In this document: positions 16,690 through 25,560 of the stretch, in pieces
How positions within the stretch are numbered: the stretch's first letter is position 1
Layout: the number at the start of each line of letters is the position of its first letter
Assembly: GCA_013812775.1 (NCBI GenBank)
Contig: JACCSX010000105.1
Span: 1 to 46,585 of the forward strand
From: Tatlockia sp.
GTDB taxonomy: Bacteria; Pseudomonadota; Gammaproteobacteria; Legionellales; Legionellaceae
Direction of reading: 5' to 3'
Length of the DNA: 46,585 nucleotides
Notes under the pieces: generated by a model
What the model was told of the DNA's origin: nothing
What the model saw: only the letters and a program-made list of their open reading frames with translations
Database searches by the model: none
Program-made: the position numbers and the translations under genes

Positions 16690-17220
16690 ATGACAAAGCG
16701 TATTTTCATCGTTGGCCATATGGGTGCAGGCAAGTTTATATTTACCGAAGCCTTGGCTAAAAAATTAGGATGGCAAATAGTTGATGCAAATCCAAGTATT
16801 GAACGTTACATTGGCCGACAAACACGAGATATTCTGGGCGAACAAGGTGAAGAAGAGTTTAATCGCTGCCAAGCAGACATCATTTCTCATTGTAGTGGAA
16901 AAGAAAATGTTGTCGTTTTATTAGAAGAATGTGTTGTGTCAAGCGATCAATGTCGACAATTGTTATCCTCTGAATTTGTTGTTTATTTGAAAGTCTCTAT
17001 TCCAACTCAACTGGGTCGTATGAAAAATGGACGGGTTCCCTCGCTTCCGGTGAATGATATGAAGAATTTCTTGGAAAAACAACATCGCGAACGAGATGCT
17101 TTTTATGAAGAAGTCGCAACCTTGATTGTTGAATCGGTTGGTTATTCAGATCAAGATTCGGAAATCAATAAAATTATTGAAGAAGATGTCAACAAAGTTA
17201 TGAAGGCCCTTGGAAAATAA
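16690..17220 (+). CDS. Shikimate-kinase-like protein with degenerate active site
   Basis: The 176-aa protein follows the AroK/shikimate-kinase fold: an N-terminal P-loop, then QIVDANPSIERYIGR (the D.D..IE region) and GEQGEEEFNRCQADII. The Walker A reads GHMGAGKF, so the Ser/Thr that holds Mg-ATP after Lys15 is replaced by Phe16. In the shikimate-binding segment the usual FRxxE reads FNRCQ, losing the Arg and Glu. The lid region keeps arginines (QHRERDAFYEEVA). It is therefore probably not an active shikimate kinase and may bind another ligand or act structurally. It stands alone after obgE, with RBS AAAGGGGA and an upstream gap of 135 bp. Confidence 0.7.
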   Translation: MTKRIFIVGHMGAGKFIFTEALAKKLGWQIVDANPSIERYIGRQTRDILGEQGEEEFNRCQADIISHCSGKENVVVLLEECVVSSDQCRQLLSSEFVVYLKVSIPTQLGRMKNGRVPSLPVNDMKNFLEKQHRERDAFYEEVATLIVESVGYSDQDSEINKIIEEDVNKVMKALGK

Positions 17221-17361
17221 ATTCAATTAAAGCATTAAAAAAATATTTCTCACTTGGCGCAAGATTTTGGCATCTCTACTATTGGTCTGATTATCGTTTA
17301 TTCAGACCTATTGTCAGAATATTCATTTTAAATCTTTTATAATGGATTGTTTCTTTTTTAT

Positions 17362-17410
17362 GGAGCTATTCTCTCAAACCTGTACTTACATCTGACCGTT
17401 CGAGAAAACA
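17362..17410. repeat. Family A repeat, half copy reaching into the cinA-like gene
   Basis: GAGCTATTCTCTCAAACCTG and the following ATCTGACCGTTCGAGAAAAC match the right arm of the full palindrome at 13809-13855 with a few substitutions. No matching left arm or apex is present. The stop codon of the cinA-like gene (17386-17388) and the codons for its last residues (VFSNGQM) lie inside this repeat. Confidence 0.7.
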
Positions 17411-18510
17411 CTAGCATCTCTCTCCTGAGCTATTGCATGAAAGAGGCGAAAGCTTAGCCATTCTGCTGCATAATAAATAACATGAGGGCTACGATAAGGG
17501 ATTTCATGCGTTTCTTTGTGGCTCTTTTTCGAATTTTTATATTCAATCGTTAATTTCGTTTTCCCAAACTTACCTTCACCAGACCAAAATTCTTCAAGTC
17601 CACGCAGGTGAAAATGAATTTTGGCTTTATCGTCCTGATGAAATTTAACCCAAGGGTAGGATTCAGGATGTTGAATCAGTGTTTGTAAAATTCCGCCTGT
17701 AACCTCATCAATGATTGCAATGGGAATCTGGGTTTTTATTATAGTCTCATACAAACGATCGGAGGCTTTTTGTTCAACAGTGGCAATGATATGAGGTTCG
17801 ACAAGGGGGCCAATAATTTCTTTAACTTTGTTAACCAACGCAGTTTTACAGCTTACTTTGCATTCGACATATGGCGTGTCCAGTCGGTAGCCTGTTTTGC
17901 AGTCAAGACCTGCCAACGCCTTATCAAAAGTATTGGCGATTTCACTTTCAGCAACACCAAAAACCCGCCATTTTAAAAGTTGCTTGTCGCTACGTCGAGC
18001 GCGTTCCAATAAAGGCAGAACATGATTTTTAAACATTGGTAAGCATTCGCGAGGTGGTCCAGGCAGCAGCACAATTATTTTATTTTGCCAGTTATAATAA
18101 CAACCCATTGCCGTACCGAAGGGGTTTGGAAGAAGAATGGCATCGGCAGGGAAAAGAGCTTGCTGTTTATTACTAGTACTCAAGTTAGTTTGAGTCAACT
18201 TCAAGCGATTTTGAATATGTGCCATTGCGACAGGGGATTCCACCAAGTCCAGATCAAGAAAACGCGCCAGGGCAAAACGAGTGCGATCGTCAGACGTGGG
18301 TCCAAGACCTCCTGTGATAATGATTAAATCATGATTTAGAGCAAGAATACCAAGGCAGGTATCAAGTTCGCTTTCTTTATCACTACAAACAAGCTGCAGC
18401 CCTAAAGGCAAACCTTCTGAACTTAGAATTTGAGCAAGATGATAAGTATTTGTGTTAAGAGTGTCACCATGAATTATTTCATCACCGGTGGCAAGCAAGG
18501 CTACTTTCAT
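17386..18510 (-). CDS. CinA-like protein (MoCF domain plus degenerate PncC domain)
   Basis: This 374-aa protein has an N-terminal MoCF-type domain (about 1-165): MKVALLATGDEIIHGDTLNT, then IITGGLGPTSDDRT and VLLPGPPRECLPMF, as in CinA pyrophosphatases that act on NAD-related damage products. The C-terminal part corresponds to the NMN deamidase (PncC) domain, but the usual ESCTGG reads DEVTGG, so the catalytic serine is missing. The rest diverges and contains a charged insertion (KNSKKSHKETHEI). The last seven residues come from a dispersed repeat. It is the last gene of the xseB operon, starting 1 bp after the YdjM-like stop. Confidence 0.8.
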   Translation of the reverse strand: MKVALLATGDEIIHGDTLNTNTYHLAQILSSEGLPLGLQLVCSDKESELDTCLGILALNHDLIIITGGLGPTSDDRTRFALARFLDLDLVESPVAMAHIQNRLKLTQTNLSTSNKQQALFPADAILLPNPFGTAMGCYYNWQNKIIVLLPGPPRECLPMFKNHVLPLLERARRSDKQLLKWRVFGVAESEIANTFDKALAGLDCKTGYRLDTPYVECKVSCKTALVNKVKEIIGPLVEPHIIATVEQKASDRLYETIIKTQIPIAIIDEVTGGILQTLIQHPESYPWVKFHQDDKAKIHFHLRGLEEFWSGEGKFGKTKLTIEYKNSKKSHKETHEIPYRSPHVIYYAAEWLSFRLFHAIAQERDASVFSNGQM

Positions 18511-18511
18511 T

Positions 18512-19465
18512 TTATTTTCCCAATTTAATTAAGCCTAAGGAATTTACATGAGGTTGTCCAGGCAAAAATTGAATACCCCACAGAGCAATAGCAGGATTTT
18601 CGCCAACAAGATAACGCCCATCAACAAGGGTTAAGGGTTTATTATCAGCTAAAATAACATAGCCCTCACAAAACCAGTTAAAAATTCTGTAGTCACGCAA
18701 TTGGCTTTTGGATTTTTGTACAGACTGAGGCAGTTCCATGGGTAGAAACAGCGGATAACTGCCGACAGGTTTAACCTCACTTTTTTTGGTTAATGGCAGA
18801 TCGACATCGACTATATAAAGATGTTGATTCGCTTCCATGGCAGATCGCCATCGTGTAGAACTGAATAGAAAAGGAAACGAGCGCAATCTGCTGACCGCTA
18901 ACTGATGCTTTTTGCCATAGTCCAGCGAGGCTAAGATTGCAAGGTTGTGTTGATAGCTGTTAAACAAGAGAAACAGGCCAGCTAAAGCAAGACCGATAAT
19001 TACACCTAATCTATTGTCATAAATAATAGTCAGAGCCAGTCCAAGAACCAGGGGGAAAGTAAAAAAGGGATCAATGATGGCTATGAGATCCCAGCTGATT
19101 CTGAGGTCTGTAAAGGGCCATAGCAACATGGTCCCGTAACTGGTGCATGCATCGAGTAAGCCATGGGTTGAATAGCCAATCAGCGCTGCAAGACCAGTGT
19201 ACCCCCAATGCCTGCGAAAACGTTTAAAAAGAATAAGGACTAAGGTGACTAAAAGAGCTCCTATGGGAATAAAGCTAAGGGAATGAGTAAAATTGCGATG
19301 ATAAAGCAGCAACAACATGGGATCATGGTTTGATCTAATAAAAATATCCAGATCGGGAGCCATGGCAGCCAAGCCCCCAACCAACCAGGCGTTGCCTTTG
19401 TCTCGCTTAAATAAAACCAGCTGAGCAGTAGCTGCTCCTAACACACCATGAGTAACGGGATCCAA
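18512..19465 (-). CDS. YdjM-type membrane-bound metal-dependent hydrolase
   Basis: This 317-aa inner-membrane protein opens MDPVTHGVLGAATAQL and has MAPDLDIF, YHRNFTHSLSF and YSTHGLLDACTSYGT, the His/Asp pattern of the YdjM/LexA-binding membrane hydrolase family (PF04307). Four to five transmembrane segments occupy residues 1-170, and a soluble C-terminal half follows. The exact substrate of the family is unclear. The start is TTG at 19465, supported by AGAGGA seven bases upstream and by the conserved DPVTH opening. It sits 2 bp behind the mscS stop, in the middle of the operon. Confidence 0.8.
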   Translation of the reverse strand: MDPVTHGVLGAATAQLVLFKRDKGNAWLVGGLAAMAPDLDIFIRSNHDPMLLLLYHRNFTHSLSFIPIGALLVTLVLILFKRFRRHWGYTGLAALIGYSTHGLLDACTSYGTMLLWPFTDLRISWDLIAIIDPFFTFPLVLGLALTIIYDNRLGVIIGLALAGLFLLFNSYQHNLAILASLDYGKKHQLAVSRLRSFPFLFSSTRWRSAMEANQHLYIVDVDLPLTKKSEVKPVGSYPLFLPMELPQSVQKSKSQLRDYRIFNWFCEGYVILADNKPLTLVDGRYLVGENPAIALWGIQFLPGQPHVNSLGLIKLGK

Positions 19466-19467
19466 GT

Positions 19468-20250
19468 TTATATCCTCTGTACAGTTACTTGCGGAGGCGC
19501 ATCAATTCCTTCACGATCAAAGCGTTTTTTAGTCATTTCCTGCAAACTATCCCTTGTTAGTCCGATCTCGCTGGTATTTGTCCAGACCATGAATTTGAGT
19601 TCTATAGCTGAATTGGCAAAATTATTAACAATTACCTTTGGTTCAGGATCTTTTAAGACCTGTTCACAGTTAGCAGCAATGTCTAAGAGGATTGTTTTTA
19701 CCAAGACAATATCGCAGCTGTAAGCTATGGAAATAATTAAATCCAGGCGGCGCGTTGCGAAATAACTTAAATTAGTAATTTCTGATTTAATCATCGCTTC
19801 ATTGGGTATACGAACCAATTTATTATCAGGGGTTTTTAATTTGGTAGACAGTAAATCAATGGAATCAACGACGCCAGTGATGCCTTTGACTTCAACGGTA
19901 TCACCGACCTTAAAAGGGTGTTCAAAGAGCAAAAAGATGCCGCTAATCAAGTTAGATATTGCCGTTTGGGAAGCAAAACTGATAGCCACGGTAAATACCC
20001 CGGCAGCACCCAGTAAGACTGATAATTTAAACCCTAAATGTTGCAAGCTGGTCACAGTAAAGACTGTAAAAATCACATAGAAAATCGTTCGCTTAATCAG
20101 CATCGTATGATGCCGGGTAAAACGCTTGACTAAAGCACGCTCAATGATGTTGCTTAATCGCCGGGCAATAAAAAAACCAATAGCAAGAAGGCATAAGGCA
20201 TAAAATCCATTCATTGCTCTATCAGGATGGAGAAAATAATTGTAGTCCAT
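19468..20250 (-). CDS. MscS-family small mechanosensitive channel
   Basis: This 260-aa protein has TM segments near 15-30, 55-75 and 80-105. The pore helix region (VLLGAAGVFTVAISFASQTA) matches MscS TM3, followed by the beta domain FEHPFKVGDTVEVKGITGVV and IPNEAMI and the C-terminal alpha/beta cage. It opens under membrane tension to release solutes. The length is near that of E. coli MscS (286 aa). It lies 11 bp after ispA, in the same operon. Confidence 0.9.
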   Translation of the reverse strand: MDYNYFLHPDRAMNGFYALCLLAIGFFIARRLSNIIERALVKRFTRHHTMLIKRTIFYVIFTVFTVTSLQHLGFKLSVLLGAAGVFTVAISFASQTAISNLISGIFLLFEHPFKVGDTVEVKGITGVVDSIDLLSTKLKTPDNKLVRIPNEAMIKSEITNLSYFATRRLDLIISIAYSCDIVLVKTILLDIAANCEQVLKDPEPKVIVNNFANSAIELKFMVWTNTSEIGLTRDSLQEMTKKRFDREGIDAPPQVTVQRI

Positions 20251-20261
20251 TGCTTTTTCCT

Positions 20262-21164
20262 CTATGTAATAACAGCGTGATTGGAGCGTTGATGAAGAGC
20301 ATCGGTGAGTGCTAATAAATCACTAGCCTTCTGGCCCAAAGGACGCAGCGCCTCTTTGGCGTCCATAAAATGCTGATTAATCAGCCCTAATAATTTATCC
20401 TGAGAATAAAGGCTGGCAAAGGTAATTTTTTTGTTGGCTAAATCAGAAGCACGACCTTTCCCAAGGATATCGGATTTAGCATAGTGATCCAAATAATCAT
20501 CCTGCATTTGAAATACCAGACCCAGGTAAGTCGCATAAGCACCTAAGGCCCTGGCACTTGAAGCCGCGGGATTGGTTGCTGCAGTCACCATTCCAATGCA
20601 GGCAGAAATTAATTTTCCCGTTTTTAAAGTGTGGATAGTTCGCAGTTGCGATTCATCAATCGCAGGCTTTGCCAGCTCAGAAAGATCAAGACTTTGCCCA
20701 CTCACCATGCCTGCTGTGCCGCTAGCTTTAACTAATTCGCTGACAACTGCAATAATTTGCTCCGGGCTTAAGATTGCAGGTAAATGCCTCAGTAAAATCT
20801 CAATGGCCAATGCTTGCATACCATCGCCTGCCAGAATTGCTGTTGCCTCATCGAAAGCCTTGTGGCAACTGGCTTTACCACGGCGAAAATCGTCATTATC
20901 CATGGCCGGCAAATCATCATGAATTAAGGAATAGCAATGAGTTAGTTCAATAGCTGCCGCAATATAATCAAGACAGGTCTGCTTTGCGCCTAAAATCTCG
21001 CCAGTCAAATAAACCAGAATTGGCCGCAGTCGCTTTCCGCCTGGGAACAGAGAATAAAGTATGGCGCTTTTTATGCGTTCTGCAGGGATATTGGCGTTTA
21101 CAACTAACTTGCGTAAAAGAATCTCATGATGACTAAGATAATTACTAATCTGATGATTAATCAT
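20262..21164 (-). CDS. ispA: Farnesyl diphosphate synthase (geranyltranstransferase)
   Basis: This 300-aa prenyl synthase has the first aspartate-rich motif in [18 protein letters not shown] (about 84-101), with the two-residue insertion typical of bacterial FPP synthases. The second motif is MQDDYLD (about 221-227), and the substrate motif is GGKRLRP. It condenses DMAPP and IPP to farnesyl diphosphate, the precursor for IspB upstream in the window and for undecaprenyl diphosphate. It overlaps xseB by 8 bp; the pair xseB-ispA is conserved in gammaproteobacteria, although dxs does not follow here. Confidence 0.93.
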   Translation of the reverse strand: MINHQISNYLSHHEILLRKLVVNANIPAERIKSAILYSLFPGGKRLRPILVYLTGEILGAKQTCLDYIAAAIELTHCYSLIHDDLPAMDNDDFRRGKASCHKAFDEATAILAGDGMQALAIEILLRHLPAILSPEQIIAVVSELVKASGTAGMVSGQSLDLSELAKPAIDESQLRTIHTLKTGKLISACIGMVTAATNPAASSARALGAYATYLGLVFQMQDDYLDHYAKSDILGKGRASDLANKKITFASLYSQDKLLGLINQHFMDAKEALRPLGQKASDLLALTDALHQRSNHAVIT

Positions 21165-21375
21165 TCAAAATTTCACCACTTTCAGAGCTTGAGGCTACAA
21201 GTTTTTCAATTTTTTGTTCAGCATGATTTAAAACTTCCTGGCATTTTCGCGCCAGAGTTATTCCTTTTTCAAACTGTTTTAAGGAGTCTTCTAAAGATAA
21301 TTCACCTTTTTCCAGTTGCATGACGATTTCCTCAAGTTCTGTCATTGATTTTTCAAAATGGAGTGGTTTAGTCAT
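21157..21375 (-). CDS. xseB: Exodeoxyribonuclease VII small subunit
   Basis: This 72-aa protein fits Xse[41 protein letters not shown], then an amphipathic end. It binds XseA to form the exonuclease that trims single-stranded DNA. It is first in an operon with ispA, the MscS channel, the YdjM-like gene and the cinA-like gene, all within 0-11 bp of each other. Confidence 0.93.
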   Translation of the reverse strand: MTKPLHFEKSMTELEEIVMQLEKGELSLEDSLKQFEKGITLARKCQEVLNHAEQKIEKLVASSSESGEILND

Positions 21376-21517
21376 CTCTGCCGTCCTAAATTGTAAGTTG
21401 CCAAAGTATACGTCCTAAAAAGAGCCTTGTCTTGAGTTTAAAAACGCAATTTCAGGATAAGTGACGGGAACTAGACTATATTTTATATAGGAATTTACAA
21501 ATTTCAGGCAGGTAAAG

Positions 21518-21817
21518 ATGTCAGATCTAACCTTGGAAATTGAAAACAGGCAGCTTAAAGAGAGCATTATTGAATTGCGTTCAAAATTGGAATTTCTTCA
21601 TTTGGAAGTAGAAAAAAGAATTGAGAATGAACGTGCAGAGCACAATCTTAGAACTAATAATTTACAAAATACAATCATAAAACTTAGGAATGAATTGGAA
21701 TTTTTAAATCTAAAAAATCATTCTAATATTGAAGAAATTGAGCTAAGAAAAAGCCAGGAAATCTGTAGTTTACAAAACACAATTAAAGAGATGAGGATTG
21801 AACTGGAAAAGCTCTAA
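21518..21817 (+). CDS. Small coiled-coil protein upstream of an adenylate cyclase
   Basis: This 99-aa protein is almost entirely predicted coiled coil, with heptad-like leucines and isoleucines. It contains an internal repeat: IIELRSKLEFL (about 17-27), LQNTIIKLRNELEFL (about 50-64) and LQNTIKEMRIELEKL (about 85-99). No enzyme motif or signal peptide is present. The start ATG has AGGTAAAG upstream. Its stop is 24 bp before the cyclase gene on the same strand, so the two are co-transcribed. The coiled coil may bind or dimerise with the cyclase; this is inferred from adjacency only. No family is recognised. Confidence 0.65.
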   Translation: MSDLTLEIENRQLKESIIELRSKLEFLHLEVEKRIENERAEHNLRTNNLQNTIIKLRNELEFLNLKNHSNIEEIELRKSQEICSLQNTIKEMRIELEKL

Positions 21818-21841
21818 ACTGGAGTAGAGGAGAGCATATAG

Positions 21842-24109
21842 ATGCAGAATGTTAGCTCAATTAGAAATATGAAATCCAAGCGATTTTATCAACTGCTATC
21901 TCAAATTTATCGGGATACTGCCAAGACGAATTCTATTGATGAAATTTTAACAAAATTAATGGATGTTACATCCTTTGTCATTGGTTGTGAACGAGGAACA
22001 ATATTTTTAAATGACCCAGAATCTGGTCAACTCTATTCCTATGTTGCCCAAGGTGATTTGCAATATGAAATCCGGATCTCTAATAATAGCGGACTGGCCG
22101 GATGGTCCTTTTCTCACAATGAACCGCTTTGTATTGATGATGTTAAAAAGGATAAAAGACATAATACGAACATTGATAAGATCAATGGATTTAACACCAA
22201 AAACCTGCTCTGTGTCCCCTTAAAATCTATGACTGGTGAACTAATCGGCGTTACCGAAATGATTAATAAGAATGAGTCCTTTTTCGATCAATCAGATGTA
22301 AGAATTGTCGAGGCTTTAACAGAACATGCCGCCATGGCTATTCAAAATAAATTAACCATTGATCAGATTGAAGAAACTCATAAAAAGGATAAGCAATTTT
22401 TAGAGACTATTTCCTCAGTTTCTACTGAGATTACTATCTCTGCCTTATTGGAAAAAATTATTGATACAGTGACAATGGCCTTAAATGCAGAAAGGGCAAC
22501 CTTATTTATAAATGATGAGAAAACAGGCGAATTATATACGGAAGCCATCATCGGAATTTCTAAAAAAGAAATTCGCTTTCTTAATCATTTAGGGATTGCA
22601 GGCTCAGCCTTTACCAGTGGGGAACTAATCAATATATCTCACGCTTACGCAGACCTTCGGTTTAATCCTGAATTTGATCGAAAAACAGGATTTTTTACTC
22701 GTTCAATTTTAGTGGTTCCAGTTAGAAATAAAAATGGTAAAATCATTGGGGTTACTCAGGCATTAAATAATAGATTTGGAGAGTTTAGTGCAGAAGATGA
22801 AGCCAGGTTATTCGCTATTAATGCGCAAATATCCATTGCCCTAGAAAATTCTGAATTATTTGAAGAGATTCAAAAGATAAAAAATTATAATGAAAGCGTT
22901 TTAGAATCAATGACTAGTGCAGTCATAACCATTAATGAAAATAATGAAATTGTCACCTGTAACAAGGCGGGAATGAAACTTTTAAATTCTACCAGCCTCG
23001 ATGAAATTGCTCTTAAAAATGTATCCTTTCTTTTCGGTAAAGACAAAAACAAGCTCATTGAAAAAATTACTCTAATTAACAAAGGAACAACTCAAAACCA
23101 TGATGTGTTAATGGATGTGGAATTGACAATATTAAATGTCAAAATCACTGCAAATATTACTATTGTGCCGTTAATCGGGTCGAATTATGAGCGTCTTGGC
23201 GTCATCGTGATTATTGATGATATGAGTACAGAAAAACGCATGAAATCAACAATGTCACGCTATATGAGTCCGAATCTGGCAGAAAAATTATTGCAGTCTA
23301 ATGAGTTTTCTCTAGGCGGAACCAAGACAATTGCGACGGTTTTATTTTCGGATATTAGAAATTTTACTACCCTTTCTGAATCCCTGGGCGCAGAGGAAAC
23401 TGTTAAATTACTAAATAGCTATTTTTCATTAATGGTTGATTGTATTCAGAAAGAAAAAGGGATACTGGATAAATTTATTGGCGACTCTTTAATGGCTGTT
23501 TTTGGTAATCCTTTTCCTCATGAGGATGATCCTGACAGAGCGGTTCGAGCTGCGCTTGAAATGATGAAAGCCTTAAACCAATTCAATCAAATGCGAAATA
23601 AAAGAGGACTAGCGCCTATTGTCCATGGCGTCGGTATTAATACAGATATGATTGTTTCTGGAAATATCGGGTCCGAAAAACGAATGGATTTTACCGTAAT
23701 AGGTGATGGTGTGAATTTGGCTTCTAGAATTGAAGGCTTATGTAAACACTATGGTGCTTCTCTTCTAATTTCTGAGTTCACCTATGAACGTCTTAAGTCA
23801 ACTTACAGAACGCGACATCTCGATAAAGTGATTGTAAAAGGCAAGGTAAATCCTGTTTCAATTTATGAAGTTATCGATTCTCATGATAAACGTTTTCCAA
23901 ATCAGGTCGATGTTTTGAATCATTTCAATGATGGCATTGAGTTTTATAATAAGGCTGATTGGGGCAAAGCAATTGCCTGTTTCCAAATAGCATTAAAATT
24001 ATTTCCGGAAGATAAGCCATCTCAGGTTTATGTGGATCGCTGCCGTATTTTAAAGGCGGAGCCACCCATAGAGGAGTGGCGTGGTATTTGGAAAATGAAA
24101 AATAAATAA
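21842..24109 (+). CDS. Class III adenylate cyclase with GAF-GAF-PAS sensor region
   Basis: This 755-aa soluble protein has GAF 1 at about 25-170 (CERGTIFLND, CVPLKSMTGELIGVTEM), GAF 2 at about 195-340 (AERATLFINDE, VVPVRNKNGKIIGVTQA) and a PAS at about 350-460 (SAVITINENNEIVTCN). The catalytic domain is at about 480-690. Both metal aspartates are present: FSDIRNFTTLSE (about 503) and FIGDSLMAVFG (about 546). The substrate segment MDFTVIGDGVNLASRIEG includes the transition-state Asn/Arg pair. The Thr in DFTVIGD points to ATP (class IIIb) rather than GTP. A TPR-like tail (DWGKAIACFQIALKLFPED) ends the protein. GAGGAG precedes the start. The ligand of the GAF domains is unknown. Confidence 0.9.
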   Translation: MQNVSSIRNMKSKRFYQLLSQIYRDTAKTNSIDEILTKLMDVTSFVIGCERGTIFLNDPESGQLYSYVAQGDLQYEIRISNNSGLAGWSFSHNEPLCIDDVKKDKRHNTNIDKINGFNTKNLLCVPLKSMTGELIGVTEMINKNESFFDQSDVRIVEALTEHAAMAIQNKLTIDQIEETHKKDKQFLETISSVSTEITISALLEKIIDTVTMALNAERATLFINDEKTGELYTEAIIGISKKEIRFLNHLGIAGSAFTSGELINISHAYADLRFNPEFDRKTGFFTRSILVVPVRNKNGKIIGVTQALNNRFGEFSAEDEARLFAINAQISIALENSELFEEIQKIKNYNESVLESMTSAVITINENNEIVTCNKAGMKLLNSTSLDEIALKNVSFLFGKDKNKLIEKITLINKGTTQNHDVLMDVELTILNVKITANITIVPLIGSNYERLGVIVIIDDMSTEKRMKSTMSRYMSPNLAEKLLQSNEFSLGGTKTIATVLFSDIRNFTTLSESLGAEETVKLLNSYFSLMVDCIQKEKGILDKFIGDSLMAVFGNPFPHEDDPDRAVRAALEMMKALNQFNQMRNKRGLAPIVHGVGINTDMIVSGNIGSEKRMDFTVIGDGVNLASRIEGLCKHYGASLLISEFTYERLKSTYRTRHLDKVIVKGKVNPVSIYEVIDSHDKRFPNQVDVLNHFNDGIEFYNKADWGKAIACFQIALKLFPEDKPSQVYVDRCRILKAEPPIEEWRGIWKMKNK

Positions 24110-24143
24110 ATTCATGTGTTTAAATATACAAAGATTAATTAAT

Positions 24144-24211
24144 CCTCCCTCCCGACCTCTCCCCCGACAGGAATTCTTGTGGATATCTGTTGTTAAGCGC
24201 GGGAGAGGGGT
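24144..24211. repeat. Dispersed palindrome family B, copy 1
   Basis: CCTCTCCC and GGGAGAGG face each other around about 45 bases. Read on the minus strand the core (CTCTCCCGCGCTTAACAACA) matches the copy at 43355-43434 (CTCTCCCGCGCTCAACAACA), and the ATTC-TGTCG part is shared too. It lies between convergent genes and may end both transcripts. Confidence 0.75.
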
Positions 24212-24248
24212 AAAAGTGGATCTATTCGGCGACCATTATTAAACCAAA

Positions 24249-25292
24249 TCAACAATGATATTTTAGCCAGGCCGGCATAACTTGATTTAAATAAACCATA
24301 AATTTCCACAACCCCACTTGTAATTCAACAGAGCCAAAAGGATCTGACTTGAGTTGCGGATAGGCAATGCCAAGGCCAAATAAGCCTGGACCAATAATTC
24401 CGATATAGGGGTTATAGCCGGCATGTTCATAATCACCAATAACAATATTATTACGTTTTTCAAAACCAACTGCATAAATAACCTTGTCGCATTCAGGTAA
24501 AAAGCGAGCAATGTTTGGCTCCGTTGTATTAAAACGAACAAGATTGACAGGCAAAATCCCATCAATGTTTTCTCTTGCCCAAAGTGCTGTTTGACCTTTG
24601 AGTCCTGTATTATCAAAAAGAATCCAATCTCCCATATCAATCGCATAGCGACAGGGCGAGCGATAAAAATTAATTATTTTTTTAACTCCAAACTCGACAA
24701 GATAACGCAGAATAATTATGGCCGAGTGAGAGGAACCAAAAACAGCGTAGGTATTATTCTTGTCGATGTAATCAGCCAGGCGTTTTTTGTCTATCGCAAT
24801 ATCAAAAGGAACGATGTCTACACCTGGATAATTCAGATTTGAAGGTAGGGCGCCAATAGCAAGGATGACATTTTTAGCCTTATAGATATCTGACTCAGCT
24901 TCCAGTGACCAGATTCGCTCTGACAAGGCCATGCTATGAATCGTCGTTTTTTTGCTTATTACTTGTTTAATTAGGTGTTTTGTCACCCAAAGTAAGGGTT
25001 CAACAATCTCAGTCAAAGTGCAGGTATCCTGAGGTTCTAAATGATTTAAACGAAAATCAGCCGCGGCGTTTTTGTAGGAAAAAGAGTCGATTGCATGCAA
25101 AAAATCGAGAAAACGTTGAACGTTGGTATTAGAAGAAACATTCCGCCAAAGCTCTCCAAGGTCACCTGCTTTGAAATGGGGATCAATCCAGAGAATGTCA
25201 GTTCCAGCGATGCCAAGGTCTAAAAGTTTTCCCACTGCGGCAATGCCAGCCGGCCCGGCACCAACTACGGCCCATTGAAAATTTTTTTTCAT
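24249..25292 (-). CDS. FAD-dependent pyridine-nucleotide oxidoreductase-like protein
   Basis: The protein is about 347 aa. The dinucleotide motif VVGAGPAGIAAVGKL lies at about 7-21. A second Rossmann segment, TYAVFGSSHSAIIILRYL, is near the middle, and the closing segment DKVIYAVGFEKR occurs before GLFGLGIAYPQ. The CxxxxC redox pair of thioredoxin-reductase-like enzymes is absent, so it resembles flavin monooxygenase-type or uncharacterised family members. The frame is open to a GTG at 25370, but the ATG at 25292 directly precedes the first strand and keeps the coding region off the palindrome that starts at 25372. It stands alone, convergent with the cyclase gene. Confidence 0.75.
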   Translation of the reverse strand: MKKNFQWAVVGAGPAGIAAVGKLLDLGIAGTDILWIDPHFKAGDLGELWRNVSSNTNVQRFLDFLHAIDSFSYKNAAADFRLNHLEPQDTCTLTEIVEPLLWVTKHLIKQVISKKTTIHSMALSERIWSLEAESDIYKAKNVILAIGALPSNLNYPGVDIVPFDIAIDKKRLADYIDKNNTYAVFGSSHSAIIILRYLVEFGVKKIINFYRSPCRYAIDMGDWILFDNTGLKGQTALWARENIDGILPVNLVRFNTTEPNIARFLPECDKVIYAVGFEKRNNIVIGDYEHAGYNPYIGIIGPGLFGLGIAYPQLKSDPFGSVELQVGLWKFMVYLNQVMPAWLKYHC

Positions 25293-25371
25293 CTCTGTTA
25301 TTACCTTTAGTAATTGCTTTGATATTTTACCCCAGATATTGCTATGCAGGACAATTTTTCTAAACTCCACG

Positions 25372-25447
25372 TCATTCCGAGCTAGAGCGAAGAATCTTAA
25401 GATTTAGCATCTTGACTTAACCGAGATCCTCGCTGCGCTCGGGATGT
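25372..25447. repeat. Imperfect palindrome (bacterial repeat-like)
   Basis: CATTCCGAGCTAGAGCGAAG with AATCTT (25373-25398) is answered by GAGATCCTCGCTGCGCTCGG with GATG (25423-25446). Sequences of this style, CATTCCGAGC and its complement, are widespread intergenic palindromes in bacteria. It separates the oxidoreductase gene from radA and may carry the promoter edge of either. Confidence 0.6.
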
Positions 25448-25560
25448 CGCAGGGATTTAGAATTATTTTGTCCTCCAAAGCAGATATTGGCGCAAGTTGA
25501 CAAGAATAAGGCTTCAACCTAAGCTCGGTTTTTTATGTATCCTTTTAGGTTTTAGTAATA

